64,000 bases of DNA, from NCBI GenBank assembly GCA_024401645.1, contig JAKSKR010000007.1, forward strand, positions 1 through 64,000. Reading direction: 5' to 3'. Origin of the DNA: Paludibacteraceae bacterium. Lineage in GTDB: Bacteria > Bacteroidota > Bacteroidia > Bacteroidales > Paludibacteraceae. Made by a program: the position numbers and the translations under genes. Under the pieces are notes generated by a model that did not search any database, was not told the DNA's origin, and saw nothing but the letters and a program-made list of their open reading frames with translations. Below are positions 17,657 to 26,831 of the stretch, piece after piece (position 1 is the stretch's first letter; every line of letters starts with the position of its first letter).

Positions 17657-19537
17657 ATGGTAAATGATCCTTATCAGAATAGGAAATTCATAATTGGAGG
17701 TTTCATGTTCCTGGTAGTTGCTTGCTACTTGGTTCAGCTGTTTTTGTTGCAAATGGTCGACAGTACTTATAAGGACCAGGCCGATAGTAATGCGTTCTAT
17801 AAGGAGATTTCCTATCCGCCGCGAGGCGTTATTAAAGACCGCAATGGAAAGGCCATGGCCTTTAATAAAGATTCCTACGACATTCAGATAACCGTGCGCG
17901 ATGCAGCCAACATGGACACGGCTAGCTTCTGCAAGGCGTTGGGTATTACCCGCGAATACTTCGAACAGCGTATGAAGCAAATTAGGAAGATTCCGGGCTA
18001 TTCGCAATACACGCCGCAAACCTTCATGAGTCAGCTGTCTAATGAAGAGTTTGCACCTTTCCAAGAGACCATGTTCCGCTTCAAGGGCATAAGTGTCCGT
18101 AAGCGTACGTTGCGCGACTACAGTTATCCGTGTGGTGCTTTGCTCTTGGGCGATATTGGCGAAATATCGAGAACCCAACTCGACCGTAGGCAAAAGGCAA
18201 ACGATAACTACTACCAGCAGGGCGACTTTATTGGATTAAGTGGCTTGGAGAGGACTTACGAAAACTACCTGCGTGGGCAGAAGGGCGTTAAAATATGGTT
18301 GCGCGACGCTCACGGACGTAAGAAAGGTAGGTACGAAGATGGTGCTAAAGACGTTCCGTTCATTGCGGGCCAAGACATCACAACAACCATCGATATAGAC
18401 CTTCAAGCCTATGGCGAGCAGCTTATGGCCAACAAGGTGGGTAGCATTGTTGCCATTGAACCTAAAACTGGCGAAATCTTGGCCATGGTTTCTGCCCCAA
18501 CCTACGACCCTACGTTGCTGGTGGGCCGTAAGCGAAGCAAGGAATTTATGAAGTTGGCTAAGAATCCATACAAGCCGCTTTTCGACCGAACCGTTCAGGC
18601 TACCTATCCGCCGGGTTCAACCTTCAAGCCAGCCAACACCTTGGCGCTTATGCAAGAGGGGTTTGTCAATGCCAACAAGTCATATATTTGTTCGCATGGT
18701 TTCCATGCCGGCCGTCTTACCGTCGGTTGTCACCATTCGGGCGGTCTCGACCTCATTAGTGCCATCAAGCTTTCGTGTAACGCCTATTTCTGTTACGGCT
18801 TCAAGGACATGATCGACAATTCGCGCTATGGCGGTGCCGACAAGGCTTTCGAAATTTGGAAGAAGTACATGGTGTCGATGGGTTTCGGTTACAAGTTGGG
18901 TACCGATGCTCCGAGCGAAAAACGTGGCTACATACCAAATGCCGGTGTTTACAACAAGATTTACGGTGAGCACCATTGGAAGGCAACCACCATCATTTCC
19001 GACGCCATTGGTCAGGGCGAAATACTGACGACGCCACTTCAGTTGGCAAACTTTGCGGCACTGCTGGCCAACCGCGGTTACTACTACACGCCTCACCTCA
19101 TTAAGGGTATAGCGGGCGCGTCTATCGATACCGCCTTTACAACCATGCACCAGACGGGCATTTCTGCCAAGCATTTCGATCCGGTCATCGAAGGTATGGA
19201 ACAGGTACTTCAACACGGTACCGCTTATTGGATTCGTAACGACGCGTTGGGCATGTGTGGTAAGACGGGTACGGCCCAGAACCCACATGGAAAAGACCAT
19301 GCGCTCTTCATCTCTTTCGCACCGAAGAACGATCCGAAGATTGCCATTTGCGTGGTGGTTGAAAATGCAGGTTTCGGTGCCACATGGGCGGCTCCTATAG
19401 CGGCACTGATGACTGAAAAATACTTGAACGGACAAATTGAAACACCGAAAAGGCAGTATTGGGAATCGTGGTTGAAAGAAACCAATTTGTTGCCAAGCTT
19501 GGCTCCGGTAGTCCCTTCAACAAAGATTTCTAAATAA
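17657..19537 (+). CDS. mrdA: penicillin-binding protein 2 (peptidoglycan D,D-transpeptidase)
   Basis: A 626-aa class B PBP, the elongation-specific transpeptidase that works with RodA. N-terminal membrane anchor at about residues 12-34 (IIGGFMFLVVACYLVQLFLL), dimerisation domain (about 55-200, YPPRGVIKDRNG), then the transpeptidase domain. All three active-site motifs are present: SxxK as PPGSTFKPAN with catalytic Ser321, SxN as SCN at 373-375, and KTG at 536-538. It sits 56 nt after mreD and 12 nt before rodA. Confidence 0.96.
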   Translation: MVNDPYQNRKFIIGGFMFLVVACYLVQLFLLQMVDSTYKDQADSNAFYKEISYPPRGVIKDRNGKAMAFNKDSYDIQITVRDAANMDTASFCKALGITREYFEQRMKQIRKIPGYSQYTPQTFMSQLSNEEFAPFQETMFRFKGISVRKRTLRDYSYPCGALLLGDIGEISRTQLDRRQKANDNYYQQGDFIGLSGLERTYENYLRGQKGVKIWLRDAHGRKKGRYEDGAKDVPFIAGQDITTTIDIDLQAYGEQLMANKVGSIVAIEPKTGEILAMVSAPTYDPTLLVGRKRSKEFMKLAKNPYKPLFDRTVQATYPPGSTFKPANTLALMQEGFVNANKSYICSHGFHAGRLTVGCHHSGGLDLISAIKLSCNAYFCYGFKDMIDNSRYGGADKAFEIWKKYMVSMGFGYKLGTDAPSEKRGYIPNAGVYNKIYGEHHWKATTIISDAIGQGEILTTPLQLANFAALLANRGYYYTPHLIKGIAGASIDTAFTTMHQTGISAKHFDPVIEGMEQVLQHGTAYWIRNDALGMCGKTGTAQNPHGKDHALFISFAPKNDPKIAICVVVENAGFGATWAAPIAALMTEKYLNGQIETPKRQYWESWLKETNLLPSLAPVVPSTKISK

Positions 19538-19549
19538 ACAAGGAAACAA

Positions 19550-21034
19550 ATGTCTCGTAAATCCAATTTTTTCAAAAGCATCGACTGGTGGATCATCGGG
19601 CTCTACCTCGTACTTGTTATATGCGGTTGGGTCTGCATATATGGTGCGTCGTACAACTTCGAAGATACGGTCTTCTGGGACATTAATTACCGTTACGGTA
19701 AGCAGCTCATGTGGATTGGCATGGCTTTGTTTATCGGTGGTGTCATACTGTTGCTCGATGGCGAGATATACAGTGTCTTTGCCTATGGATTTTATGCGGG
19801 ATTTATCGTCTTGCTGGTCTTGACCATATTCCTGGCCCCAGATATTAAGGGGTCCCATTCCTGGCTGGTATTGGGACCCGTCAACCTTCAGCCAGCCGAG
19901 TTTGCAAAGACCGCCACGTGTCTGGCTTTGGCCAAGATAATGAGCAGTTATGGTTTCGACTTGCTCAAGTGGCGCAGTAGTTCCACTTTGTTGGCCGAGG
20001 CAATCCTCTTATTGCCAATCCTGCTCATCATCTTGCAGAACGAAACCGGTTCGGCGTTGGTCTATGTGGCATTGGTCATCATGTTCTACCGCGAGGGTAT
20101 GCCGGGTATCTTCATCTTGGCAGGTTTGTGTTGTGTAATCTACTTCATTGTGGCCATTCGTTTTGGTGCAGAACCTGTTACTGCCGCAACGCCCGACGAG
20201 TCGTTCGGTATCTTCCTGGTGTTGATGATTGCCATTGTGGTGCACTTCTTCCTGGTGTTGAGCTACTTTGGCGATACGGTCTATTGTCGCGACTTGGGCA
20301 TTGCCAATGTGGTTATGTTTGGCGTTGGCTTGCTGTTGTATAAACAGTTCAACATACCGGTTAACTTTACTTACCTGGCCTATTGTTCCATGGGCATGTC
20401 CATCCTATACCAGGTTTATAGGGCAGTAAAGTCGTGGAAACCCCAGTACCTGTTTGTGGGAGCCTTCTTGTTGTTGTCAACCGGTTTTGCACATGCTGCC
20501 GACTTTGCCTTCAACGATGTCTTGCTGCCGCACCAGCGTTCGCGTATTGCGGTTACCTTGGGTATGCTCGACGACCCAAAGAAGTCTGGCTACAACGTGG
20601 CACAGAGTAAGATTGCCATTGGTTCGGGTGGATTCGATGGCAAGGGTTTCCTTAACGGAACGCAAACCAAGTTGAAATATGTGCCCGAACAAGACACCGA
20701 CTTCATTTTCTGTACGGTGGGCGAGGAGCATGGCTTTGTTGGCTGTAGCTTGGTGCTGTTGCTTTACATTGCGCTTATTCTACGAATCATTAATAGGGCC
20801 GAAAGGCAGAAGCTGGCTTTCAACCGCATTTATGGCTATTGTGTGGCCAGTATTTTCTTCTTCCACGTCGCCATTAATGTGGGCATGGTAATTGGGTTGA
20901 CGCCGGTAATTGGTATTCCGTTGCCGTTCTTCAGTTATGGTGGTTCATCTCTTTGGGGATTTACCATCCTATTGTTCATCTTCCTTCGCCTCGATGCTGC
21001 TAACGACGAGTACGGTTTGTCGGGTAGGCGATGA
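19550..21034 (+). CDS. rodA: peptidoglycan glycosyltransferase RodA
   Basis: A 494-aa SEDS-family glycosyltransferase that polymerises lipid II during elongation, partnered with PBP2. About ten hydrophobic segments are visible. Family signatures: QPAEFAKTA near residue 116, the long loop QSKIAIGSGGFDGKG then VPEQDTDFIFCTVGEE near 355-400, and the C-terminal TPVIGIPLPFFSYGGSSL. It is longer than the E. coli protein (about 370 aa) because of extra hydrophobic sequence in the middle (about residues 210-310), a form I associate with Bacteroidales RodA. Only 12 nt separate it from mrdA. Confidence 0.95.
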   Translation: MSRKSNFFKSIDWWIIGLYLVLVICGWVCIYGASYNFEDTVFWDINYRYGKQLMWIGMALFIGGVILLLDGEIYSVFAYGFYAGFIVLLVLTIFLAPDIKGSHSWLVLGPVNLQPAEFAKTATCLALAKIMSSYGFDLLKWRSSSTLLAEAILLLPILLIILQNETGSALVYVALVIMFYREGMPGIFILAGLCCVIYFIVAIRFGAEPVTAATPDESFGIFLVLMIAIVVHFFLVLSYFGDTVYCRDLGIANVVMFGVGLLLYKQFNIPVNFTYLAYCSMGMSILYQVYRAVKSWKPQYLFVGAFLLLSTGFAHAADFAFNDVLLPHQRSRIAVTLGMLDDPKKSGYNVAQSKIAIGSGGFDGKGFLNGTQTKLKYVPEQDTDFIFCTVGEEHGFVGCSLVLLLYIALILRIINRAERQKLAFNRIYGYCVASIFFFHVAINVGMVIGLTPVIGIPLPFFSYGGSSLWGFTILLFIFLRLDAANDEYGLSGRR

Positions 21035-21055
21035 TAACTAAATGGAGAGTAAGAT

Positions 21056-21571
21056 ATGAGAAAAGAAAGTAGACAGATGGATGCGAATTTCGCATTAGAG
21101 GTATTCGACAAGGCTCCTTATGTTACGGTAAGCTTTGTTCGGACTGATGGTAGCCCATACGGTTTGCCGTTGTCGCTAGTAAGAACCGACGAGAAGACTT
21201 TCTACTTTCATTGTGCACAGGAAGGCGAGAAGCTAGAATGCATTGCCAATAACCCGAAAGTGTTCTTATCGGCTGTTAGCCGTTGCAAACCAACAGTTGG
21301 GCCTAAAGACGGAAGTTTCACTCTCGAATACAAGTCTGCAACAGCCGTGGGGCATGCCGAATTAGTGACCGATGATGCCGAAAAAATTGAGGCGCTTCGT
21401 GTTGTTTGTCAGCGTTTCCTGCCACAACACATGTCGGCATTCGACGCATCCATCGCACGCAGTCTTTCGCGTACTGCTGTTGTGCGAATCACCTTATCGG
21501 AACCCCCTATTGGTAAGCGCAAGGAATACGATAAACAAGGTGAGGAAATGAAATGGGGTAGAATGGAATAA
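21056..21571 (+). CDS. NimA-like pyridoxamine 5'-phosphate oxidase family flavoprotein
   Basis: A 171-aa protein of the Pyridox_ox_2/NimA-type split-barrel family, which binds FMN. Family wording: YVTVSFVRTDGSPYGLPLS (about 25-43), FYFHCAQEGEKLECIANNPKV (about 56-76) and SATAVGHAEL. Some family members reduce nitroimidazoles, but most are of unknown substrate, so drug resistance should not be assumed. It starts 21 nt after rodA and may be read through from the cell-wall cluster. A long palindrome follows 22 nt after its stop. Confidence 0.8.
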   Translation: MRKESRQMDANFALEVFDKAPYVTVSFVRTDGSPYGLPLSLVRTDEKTFYFHCAQEGEKLECIANNPKVFLSAVSRCKPTVGPKDGSFTLEYKSATAVGHAELVTDDAEKIEALRVVCQRFLPQHMSAFDASIARSLSRTAVVRITLSEPPIGKRKEYDKQGEEMKWGRME

Positions 21572-21593
21572 CCCCTGTAAAGGTGGTTTTAGA

Positions 21594-21646
21594 ATCAAAA
21601 CTTCGCCAAATTGACGATTTTTTCTTCAATTTGGCGAAGTTTTGCG
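21594..21646. repeat. 53-bp palindromic repeat, copy 1
   Basis: A perfect 18-bp inverted repeat (21597-21614 with 21626-21643) has an 11-nt T-rich loop. The same 53-bp sequence, loop included, recurs exactly 200 bp downstream. It could end the NimA-like transcript, but a proper T-run after the stem is lacking. Confidence 0.9.
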
Positions 21647-21793
21647 TTTGTGTAAGTTAATATTGTGTATATCAGTTTGTTATGTTGTTATTTGGTGATT
21701 AAAAATGCTTATTTTTACTCTTTTTTCTGCCTAAAATCCCCGAAATCTGCCAAAAATTGGGTGTTTTTACCTTTAAAAATCGTCTTTTTAAAA

Positions 21794-21846
21794 ATCAAAA
21801 CTTCGCCAAATTGACGATTTTTTCTTCAATTTGGCGAAGTTTTGCG
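21794..21846. repeat. 53-bp palindromic repeat, copy 2
   Basis: Base-for-base copy of the palindrome at 21594-21646 (stem 21797-21814 with 21826-21843). It lies 57 nt upstream of the ATPase_2/DUF234 start, so it falls in that gene's promoter or leader region. The AT-rich 147 bp between the copies show no gene. Confidence 0.9.
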
Positions 21847-21903
21847 GAAATCCTATCGTTTTATTTGTTAACTTGCACTTTGTAAACAAATAAACCAAAA
21901 GGT

Positions 21904-23358
21904 ATGGCAGATTATAATCTTATTGGTCGCAAATTTGAAATTGCAGAACTCGAACGTCTATATAATTCAGATAAGTCTGAATTCCTTGCCATTTATGGGC
22001 GTCGCCGTGTGGGTAAGTCGTTCTTAATACAGGAAGTCTATGGCCCTAAAATGGCGTTCTCAACTGTGGGAATATATTATAGGAAAGAAGACAAGCCAGA
22101 TTTGCGTTATCGACAGGAACAGCTTGCCCATTTTTATGAAAGTCTGTTACAGTATGGTCTGTCAAGTAAGGCAGATAAGCCAACCTCATGGCGAGAAGCT
22201 TTTAGGTTGTTAAGACTTTTACTAGAAGGAAAGGACAATGCACGAAAGGTAGTTTTTTTAGATGAACTGCCATGGCTAGCGGGACCTCAATCTTCAGAAT
22301 TTGTTGCAGAGCTTGGTTTTTTTTGGAATTCTTGGGCTTGTCAACAGCGTAATATAGTTCTTGTGGTATGCGGGTCAGCTACAAGTTGGATGCTCGATAA
22401 CGTTATTCGCGATTATGGTGGCCTTTACAGTCGACTAACGATGAAAATGTTGCTACGTCCTTTCTCGCTTGGAGAATGTGAACAATATTACCAGAAAAAG
22501 AATTTCCATTTTTCGCGTTACGAAATGGCTCTGGCTTATATGATTCTTGGTGGTATCCCCTACTATATGGATATGTTAAGAAACGACAGGTCATTGACCG
22601 AAAACATTGATAGTATTTTCTTTGGTAATCCTAATATCAAACGTGAGTTCGAAGATGTATATATTGGTCTATTTTCATCTTCCGATCGATATATTGATAT
22701 TGTTTTGGCTTTAGGTTCGCAAACTTATGGTATGACACGAAGCGAAATTGCGAAAAGACTGAATATGTCGAGTGGGGGTGGCTTGTCTGTAATGCTTGAC
22801 AATTTAGAGCAGTCTGGCATCATTCGTAATTATCCACGTCGTGGGACAAAGCGTAAGGAAACAGTTTATCAGTTAGTCGATTTCTTCTCTTTGTTCTATT
22901 TGCAAAATCTCTATAAATCGAAAAATTCCGGTGGAGGTTGGGGGGCTTTGCAACGGTCGCCTAAATTCTTTGCATGGGCTGGAATTACATTCGAGATTTT
23001 AGTACAACAACATATAAACCAACTAAAAGATGCATTAAGAATAGGAAACGTTACCGGTTGCTATTGTTGGCATAGTCAATCTGACGCAAATTCAGGTTCT
23101 CAAATAGATCTTGTAATAGAATGGCATGGCGAACGAACCGATTACATTTGTGAAATTAAGTTCTCGGAGAATCAGTTTATAATAACAGCAGATTATAGGC
23201 AAGATTTGCTTAACAAGATTTCTGCTTTTATGGCATCATCCCAGCACATAAAAAGTCATTCGGTCTTGTTGGTCATGATTACTACTATGGGGTTGAAAAC
23301 TGGCTCACATTCCGATTGTGTGAATAAGGAAGTAACACTCGACGACTTGTTCGCATAA
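21904..23358 (+). CDS. ATPase_2 / DUF234 family ATPase with PD-(D/E)XK-like C-terminus
   Basis: A 484-aa STAND/AAA-type ATPase, a family frequent in archaea and Bacteroidota. Walker A GRRRVGKS at residues 32-39 and Walker B VVFLDELPW near 117-125, then a winged-helix stretch (about 270-320, RSEIAKRLNMSSGGGLS), then a DUF234-type C-terminus. There QIDLVIEW followed by CEIKFSE fits the D...ExK core of PD-(D/E)XK nuclease folds, though catalysis is not proven. It is monocistronic, with no sign of a partner gene. The palindromes upstream and its AT-rich codons suggest accessory or transferred DNA. Confidence 0.85.
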   Translation: MADYNLIGRKFEIAELERLYNSDKSEFLAIYGRRRVGKSFLIQEVYGPKMAFSTVGIYYRKEDKPDLRYRQEQLAHFYESLLQYGLSSKADKPTSWREAFRLLRLLLEGKDNARKVVFLDELPWLAGPQSSEFVAELGFFWNSWACQQRNIVLVVCGSATSWMLDNVIRDYGGLYSRLTMKMLLRPFSLGECEQYYQKKNFHFSRYEMALAYMILGGIPYYMDMLRNDRSLTENIDSIFFGNPNIKREFEDVYIGLFSSSDRYIDIVLALGSQTYGMTRSEIAKRLNMSSGGGLSVMLDNLEQSGIIRNYPRRGTKRKETVYQLVDFFSLFYLQNLYKSKNSGGGWGALQRSPKFFAWAGITFEILVQQHINQLKDALRIGNVTGCYCWHSQSDANSGSQIDLVIEWHGERTDYICEIKFSENQFIITADYRQDLLNKISAFMASSQHIKSHSVLLVMITTMGLKTGSHSDCVNKEVTLDDLFA

Positions 23359-23509
23359 AGGACCTTTTGGACTTATTTTTTAGTGGACACTAGTGAAATC
23401 AATTATAATCTTATAAGTTTCACATTTATTATGATTGTTTCTGACTTCATAATGACTCCCTTTTACTGTTGATTCTTTGAATTTTCTTACCGGCGGATTA
23501 TTCAATAAC

Positions 23510-23556
23510 GCAAAAGGTGTGAGGTTTATGCCCCACACCTTTTGCATTATTTTTAG
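23510..23556. terminator. probable bidirectional terminator
   Basis: A 12-bp perfect stem (GCAAAAGGTGTG at 23510-23521 with 23534-23545) lies between convergent genes. ATTATTTTT follows on the plus strand. On the minus strand a weaker AT-rich tract follows, just after the stop of the TonB-receptor-like gene. Confidence 0.65.
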
Positions 23557-26500
23557 TTATTTGTCTCTGTTGTTTTTTCCTCTTCCTTAACGGCATCTCT
23601 TTGTCGTGGAATTGGATTTCCATTTTCATCGAGTCGCGGTTGTCTTGGAATAGGATTGCCGTTTTCGTCTACACGTTGCCTTCTAGGAATTGGGTTCCCA
23701 TTCTCGTCTACGCGAGGTTGTCTAGGTCTTTCAGTCTGTGTGCTGTCGCCATTGGCAACCCTTTCGCTGCGACGCTTGCGTGCACCTTCGCGAGGGGTGT
23801 TGCCTGCTGTGGTGTCGGCTGCGAAGTTAGGTCTGTTGCCGCCCCATTCACCACGTGGGCCACCGTTGCCGTAACCGCCACCAAAGCCACCGCCGTAGTT
23901 GCCACCGCGAGTAGGGCCACCAGGACCGAAGTCCATGCCGCCAGGACCACGTTGCTGACCATCGTTGCCTGTAGTACCGGCAGTGCCAAGCGAGTTGAAG
24001 CGGTAGGTGAAGTAAACCATAAAGTAGCTGCCAAGCGTGTTGTAGCGCGTGTCGGTAATGGCACTTGCGGTTGTTGTACGCTTCAGGTTGCTCTGCTGCT
24101 GCAAGATGTCGACATAACGTATCTTTATGTTAGCGGCGTTGTTCTTCAAGAAACTGCGGCTAATTTCGGCATTCCATAAAGCCATATTGTCTTTAAGACC
24201 CTCGTCGTAACCGTCGTAGAAGTTGTACGAAATGTCGGTACCAAGGTTCAAGTTCCATGGCAACATAATGTTGGCATTACCACCAACGGCATAGTCGTAA
24301 GTCTTACGGTCGGCACGGTCATTCAGGTTGTTGTCGGCGTTGACGTAGGCAACCGAACCGAATGCGCCAATCTCGTAGTCGTTTTTGCTATAGGTAACGT
24401 TCAGCTTTTCGCCAATGCTGCTGTTGCGTGTAATACTCTTTTCTTCGGCAGAAGTCTTGCTTGAAGAGTAGCCCACATCGTGCGAAAGTCTACCCTGTGT
24501 GGTGCTGGCAACCGAGAATGGCGATTGGCCGATTGGTGTGTTATAGGTAAGGAAGGCCGAACCGTTCCAGTTACCGTCAACGTTAACCTTGCGCGATGAG
24601 CGTGCACCTGTCTCGTTGTCGAAGGTTACCAGGTTTGTAACTGCGTTGAGTGTGTTGCTGAAGCTGACGTTTACCGCCAAGTTGCTCTGCGGGCCGCTAA
24701 AGTAGTTGTTGTAGCGCAAGCGCAGGTTGTTGGTGTAAGAAGGCTTCAAGTCTGGATTACCGTAAACAATGTTCAACGGATCGGTCTGGTCAATTACCTC
24801 CTGTAGGTTCTCAATGCTAGGCGCGCTGCTTTGTCCGCGGTAGCGCAACATAATGGTGTGGCGCTTGTCGAACTGGTAGCGCATCATAAGGTTTGGTGCA
24901 TAGTTCCAAACGGTTTGCTTTAGGTTGCGTCCGTCGTACTTGCCGTAGAAGGTTTCGCTTTCGCTTGTTTGTGGCGATACGTTAAAACCGACCTTATAGT
25001 TGAACTTGGTGAACTTACCTTGCAAGTTTAACTCCATTTCGTGAGTTGAATACGAGTTGTCGGTCTTCGAACTCAATAGCGAGTCGAATGTAGACGTTTC
25101 TTGGCCAATGTTGTAGATGTAGCTTTCGTTAACAGCCTCACGGTCTTGGTACGAGTAGCGTGCCTGCAACAGGTGGTGGGTTGAAATTGGTTCGGTATAA
25201 GCCGCTTGAATGTTGTAGGTGGTGCTGTTGCGCTTGCCGTCGGTGTGGCGGTTCAGCGTAAGCAGACTATCGTTCCTTTCAGCTTCGTCGGCATCGTTGT
25301 AAAAATAGAAGTCGGTATTGCTGACGCTGTTTTCGTCTGTTTCAGAGTGGTCGAAGTTTATTCTGCCCGAAATGGATAGGTTGCGACCTTTCTTGGCACT
25401 GAATTGCTGAACATAGCGTGCGGTACCGCCACCCGATAGGTTATTGCCTTCGGTGCCCGACTCGCTTCGGCTAAAGTTGGTTTCCTTCTGGCTTGAATTA
25501 AGGGAGTGAGACCTCTTCCAAGTGTCGAGGTAGGTCTTCGAATAGTTGATGTTCGGGCGGAACTGGAACGTTGCCAATTTGGTAGGCTTCCATTCCATCT
25601 GGAAGTCTAAACCGAAGTTGTGGCGCTGGCGTTGTTCGCTGCTGGTGTCTCTGCCATAGGTGTTACCCGATTGTTGGAAATATTCCGAAGCCGATTTCTT
25701 TCTTGCATCGGTGTCGGTAAATCCGTAGCGGGCATTACCGCCATATTTAAGGTTGTCTTTGTCGCGCACGTAGTTCAAGCCTGCCATAACGTTGGTGTTG
25801 AGTCCGTTGCCAGCAGAACCGCTGCGCTGTGGACCGCCACCGCGTTCGCTGAAACCTTGTGAGTTGACATCGTTAGCTTGGCCCACGATAGACATGTTGC
25901 GGTCATCGTCGAAGCGGTTAAGCATGGCGCTGGCGTCGAAGTGGAACGGTGTGCCGCCAAGGCCACCCTTCACGTTACCCATCCAACCGTGCTTCATGCC
26001 CTTCTTCACCCGAAGGTCTAGCACCGCCTCGTCGTCATCGTTGTCCATACCGGTTAGTCGGGTTTCGTCGCTTTGCTTGTCATATGTTTTAATGCGGTCA
26101 ATCATGTTGGCAGGTAGGTTCTTCAATGCCACTTGAGGGTCGTCGCTGAAGAATTCCTTTCCATCTACCAATATGCGTTTAATTTCCTTACCGTTCACGG
26201 TAATCTTACCGTCGGTGCTGACTTGTGCGCCAGGCAGTTTCTTAATGAGGGCTTCAATGGTCGAGCCTTCTGCAACCTTTACGGTGTTGGCGTTATATTC
26301 CACCGTGTCGCCCTTGGTCTGTACGGCAACGGCCTTTGCCACAACAACGGCGCCTTCTAGCGTCTCGGCGTCGGGGCGTAGGCGTATGGTACGCATTACC
26401 TGTTTGTCGGTCTCGCCGGTTACAAGCAACTTTTGGGTGGTTTTCTTGTAGCCAAGGTAGTCAATAACAATGTTGTAGTTGCCCTTTTTCAGGTCTAGCG

Positions 26501-26705
26501 TGTAGTTACCCTTCTCGTCGGTAAGGCCCACGTCGGCTGCATTGCCCGAACTGTCAGCTACAAGGTAAGCAACTACATCGGCAAACTGAATGGCTTCTTG
26601 TGTCTCGCGGTCAAGAACAGAACCTGTAATGGAAATCTTTTGGGCAAATGCGGTTGCCACGCAACATGCCAGGAAAAGTGAACTTATTAAACGCTTTACG
26701 TTCAT
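23553..26705 (-). CDS. TonB-dependent receptor-like outer membrane beta-barrel protein
   Basis: A 1050-aa outer-membrane protein. Signal peptide 1-21 (SLFLACCVATAFAQ), carboxypeptidase-regulatory-like beta sandwich (about 24-110, ISITGSVLDRETQEAIQFAD), plug-like region (about 130-230, EALIKKLPGAQVSTDGKI and GKEFFSDDPQVALKNLPA), then a long barrel of the OMP_b-brl_3 type to about residue 900. The barrel does not form the C-terminus: residues about 905-955 are Gly-rich, and the last 100 residues are charged and contain three 13-aa repeats. The substrate is unknown; no SusD partner is adjacent. A good promoter lies 26-56 nt upstream, and a terminator follows. Confidence 0.88.
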   Translation of the reverse strand: MNVKRLISSLFLACCVATAFAQKISITGSVLDRETQEAIQFADVVAYLVADSSGNAADVGLTDEKGNYTLDLKKGNYNIVIDYLGYKKTTQKLLVTGETDKQVMRTIRLRPDAETLEGAVVVAKAVAVQTKGDTVEYNANTVKVAEGSTIEALIKKLPGAQVSTDGKITVNGKEIKRILVDGKEFFSDDPQVALKNLPANMIDRIKTYDKQSDETRLTGMDNDDDEAVLDLRVKKGMKHGWMGNVKGGLGGTPFHFDASAMLNRFDDDRNMSIVGQANDVNSQGFSERGGGPQRSGSAGNGLNTNVMAGLNYVRDKDNLKYGGNARYGFTDTDARKKSASEYFQQSGNTYGRDTSSEQRQRHNFGLDFQMEWKPTKLATFQFRPNINYSKTYLDTWKRSHSLNSSQKETNFSRSESGTEGNNLSGGGTARYVQQFSAKKGRNLSISGRINFDHSETDENSVSNTDFYFYNDADEAERNDSLLTLNRHTDGKRNSTTYNIQAAYTEPISTHHLLQARYSYQDREAVNESYIYNIGQETSTFDSLLSSKTDNSYSTHEMELNLQGKFTKFNYKVGFNVSPQTSESETFYGKYDGRNLKQTVWNYAPNLMMRYQFDKRHTIMLRYRGQSSAPSIENLQEVIDQTDPLNIVYGNPDLKPSYTNNLRLRYNNYFSGPQSNLAVNVSFSNTLNAVTNLVTFDNETGARSSRKVNVDGNWNGSAFLTYNTPIGQSPFSVASTTQGRLSHDVGYSSSKTSAEEKSITRNSSIGEKLNVTYSKNDYEIGAFGSVAYVNADNNLNDRADRKTYDYAVGGNANIMLPWNLNLGTDISYNFYDGYDEGLKDNMALWNAEISRSFLKNNAANIKIRYVDILQQQSNLKRTTTASAITDTRYNTLGSYFMVYFTYRFNSLGTAGTTGNDGQQRGPGGMDFGPGGPTRGGNYGGGFGGGYGNGGPRGEWGGNRPNFAADTTAGNTPREGARKRRSERVANGDSTQTERPRQPRVDENGNPIPRRQRVDENGNPIPRQPRLDENGNPIPRQRDAVKEEEKTTETNN
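23604..23720 (-). repeat. three 39-bp coding repeats (DENGNPIPR)
   Basis: Three consecutive in-frame 13-residue units, each ending in DENGNPIPR and beginning QPRV, RQRV or QPRL, near the C-terminus of the TonB-receptor-like protein. The DNA copies differ at third positions, so the repeat is not brand new. Confidence 0.85.
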
Positions 26706-26730
26706 TGAATTTTCTTTTAATTGTATTGCT

Positions 26731-26761
26731 CAAAGTTACTAAAAAATGGATAGACTGACAA
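26731..26761 (-). promoter_or_regulatory. promoter of the TonB-receptor-like gene
   Basis: The minus strand reads TTG (26761-26759), a 20-nt spacer, then TAACTTTG (26738-26731). This is a full match to the Bacteroidota consensus, giving a predicted leader of about 20 nt. Confidence 0.7.
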
Positions 26762-26831
26762 TTGTTGACCGCGTAAACCTATTGGTTGCCAACATTTGTA
26801 TGGCTTATAGGGGCTTTAACATTGCATTTTG

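Noticed and set aside
21056..21571. Calling the flavoprotein a nitroimidazole-resistance gene (nim)
   Set aside because: Only the wider Pyridox_ox_2/NimA-type family is supported; resistance cannot be inferred from the sequence.
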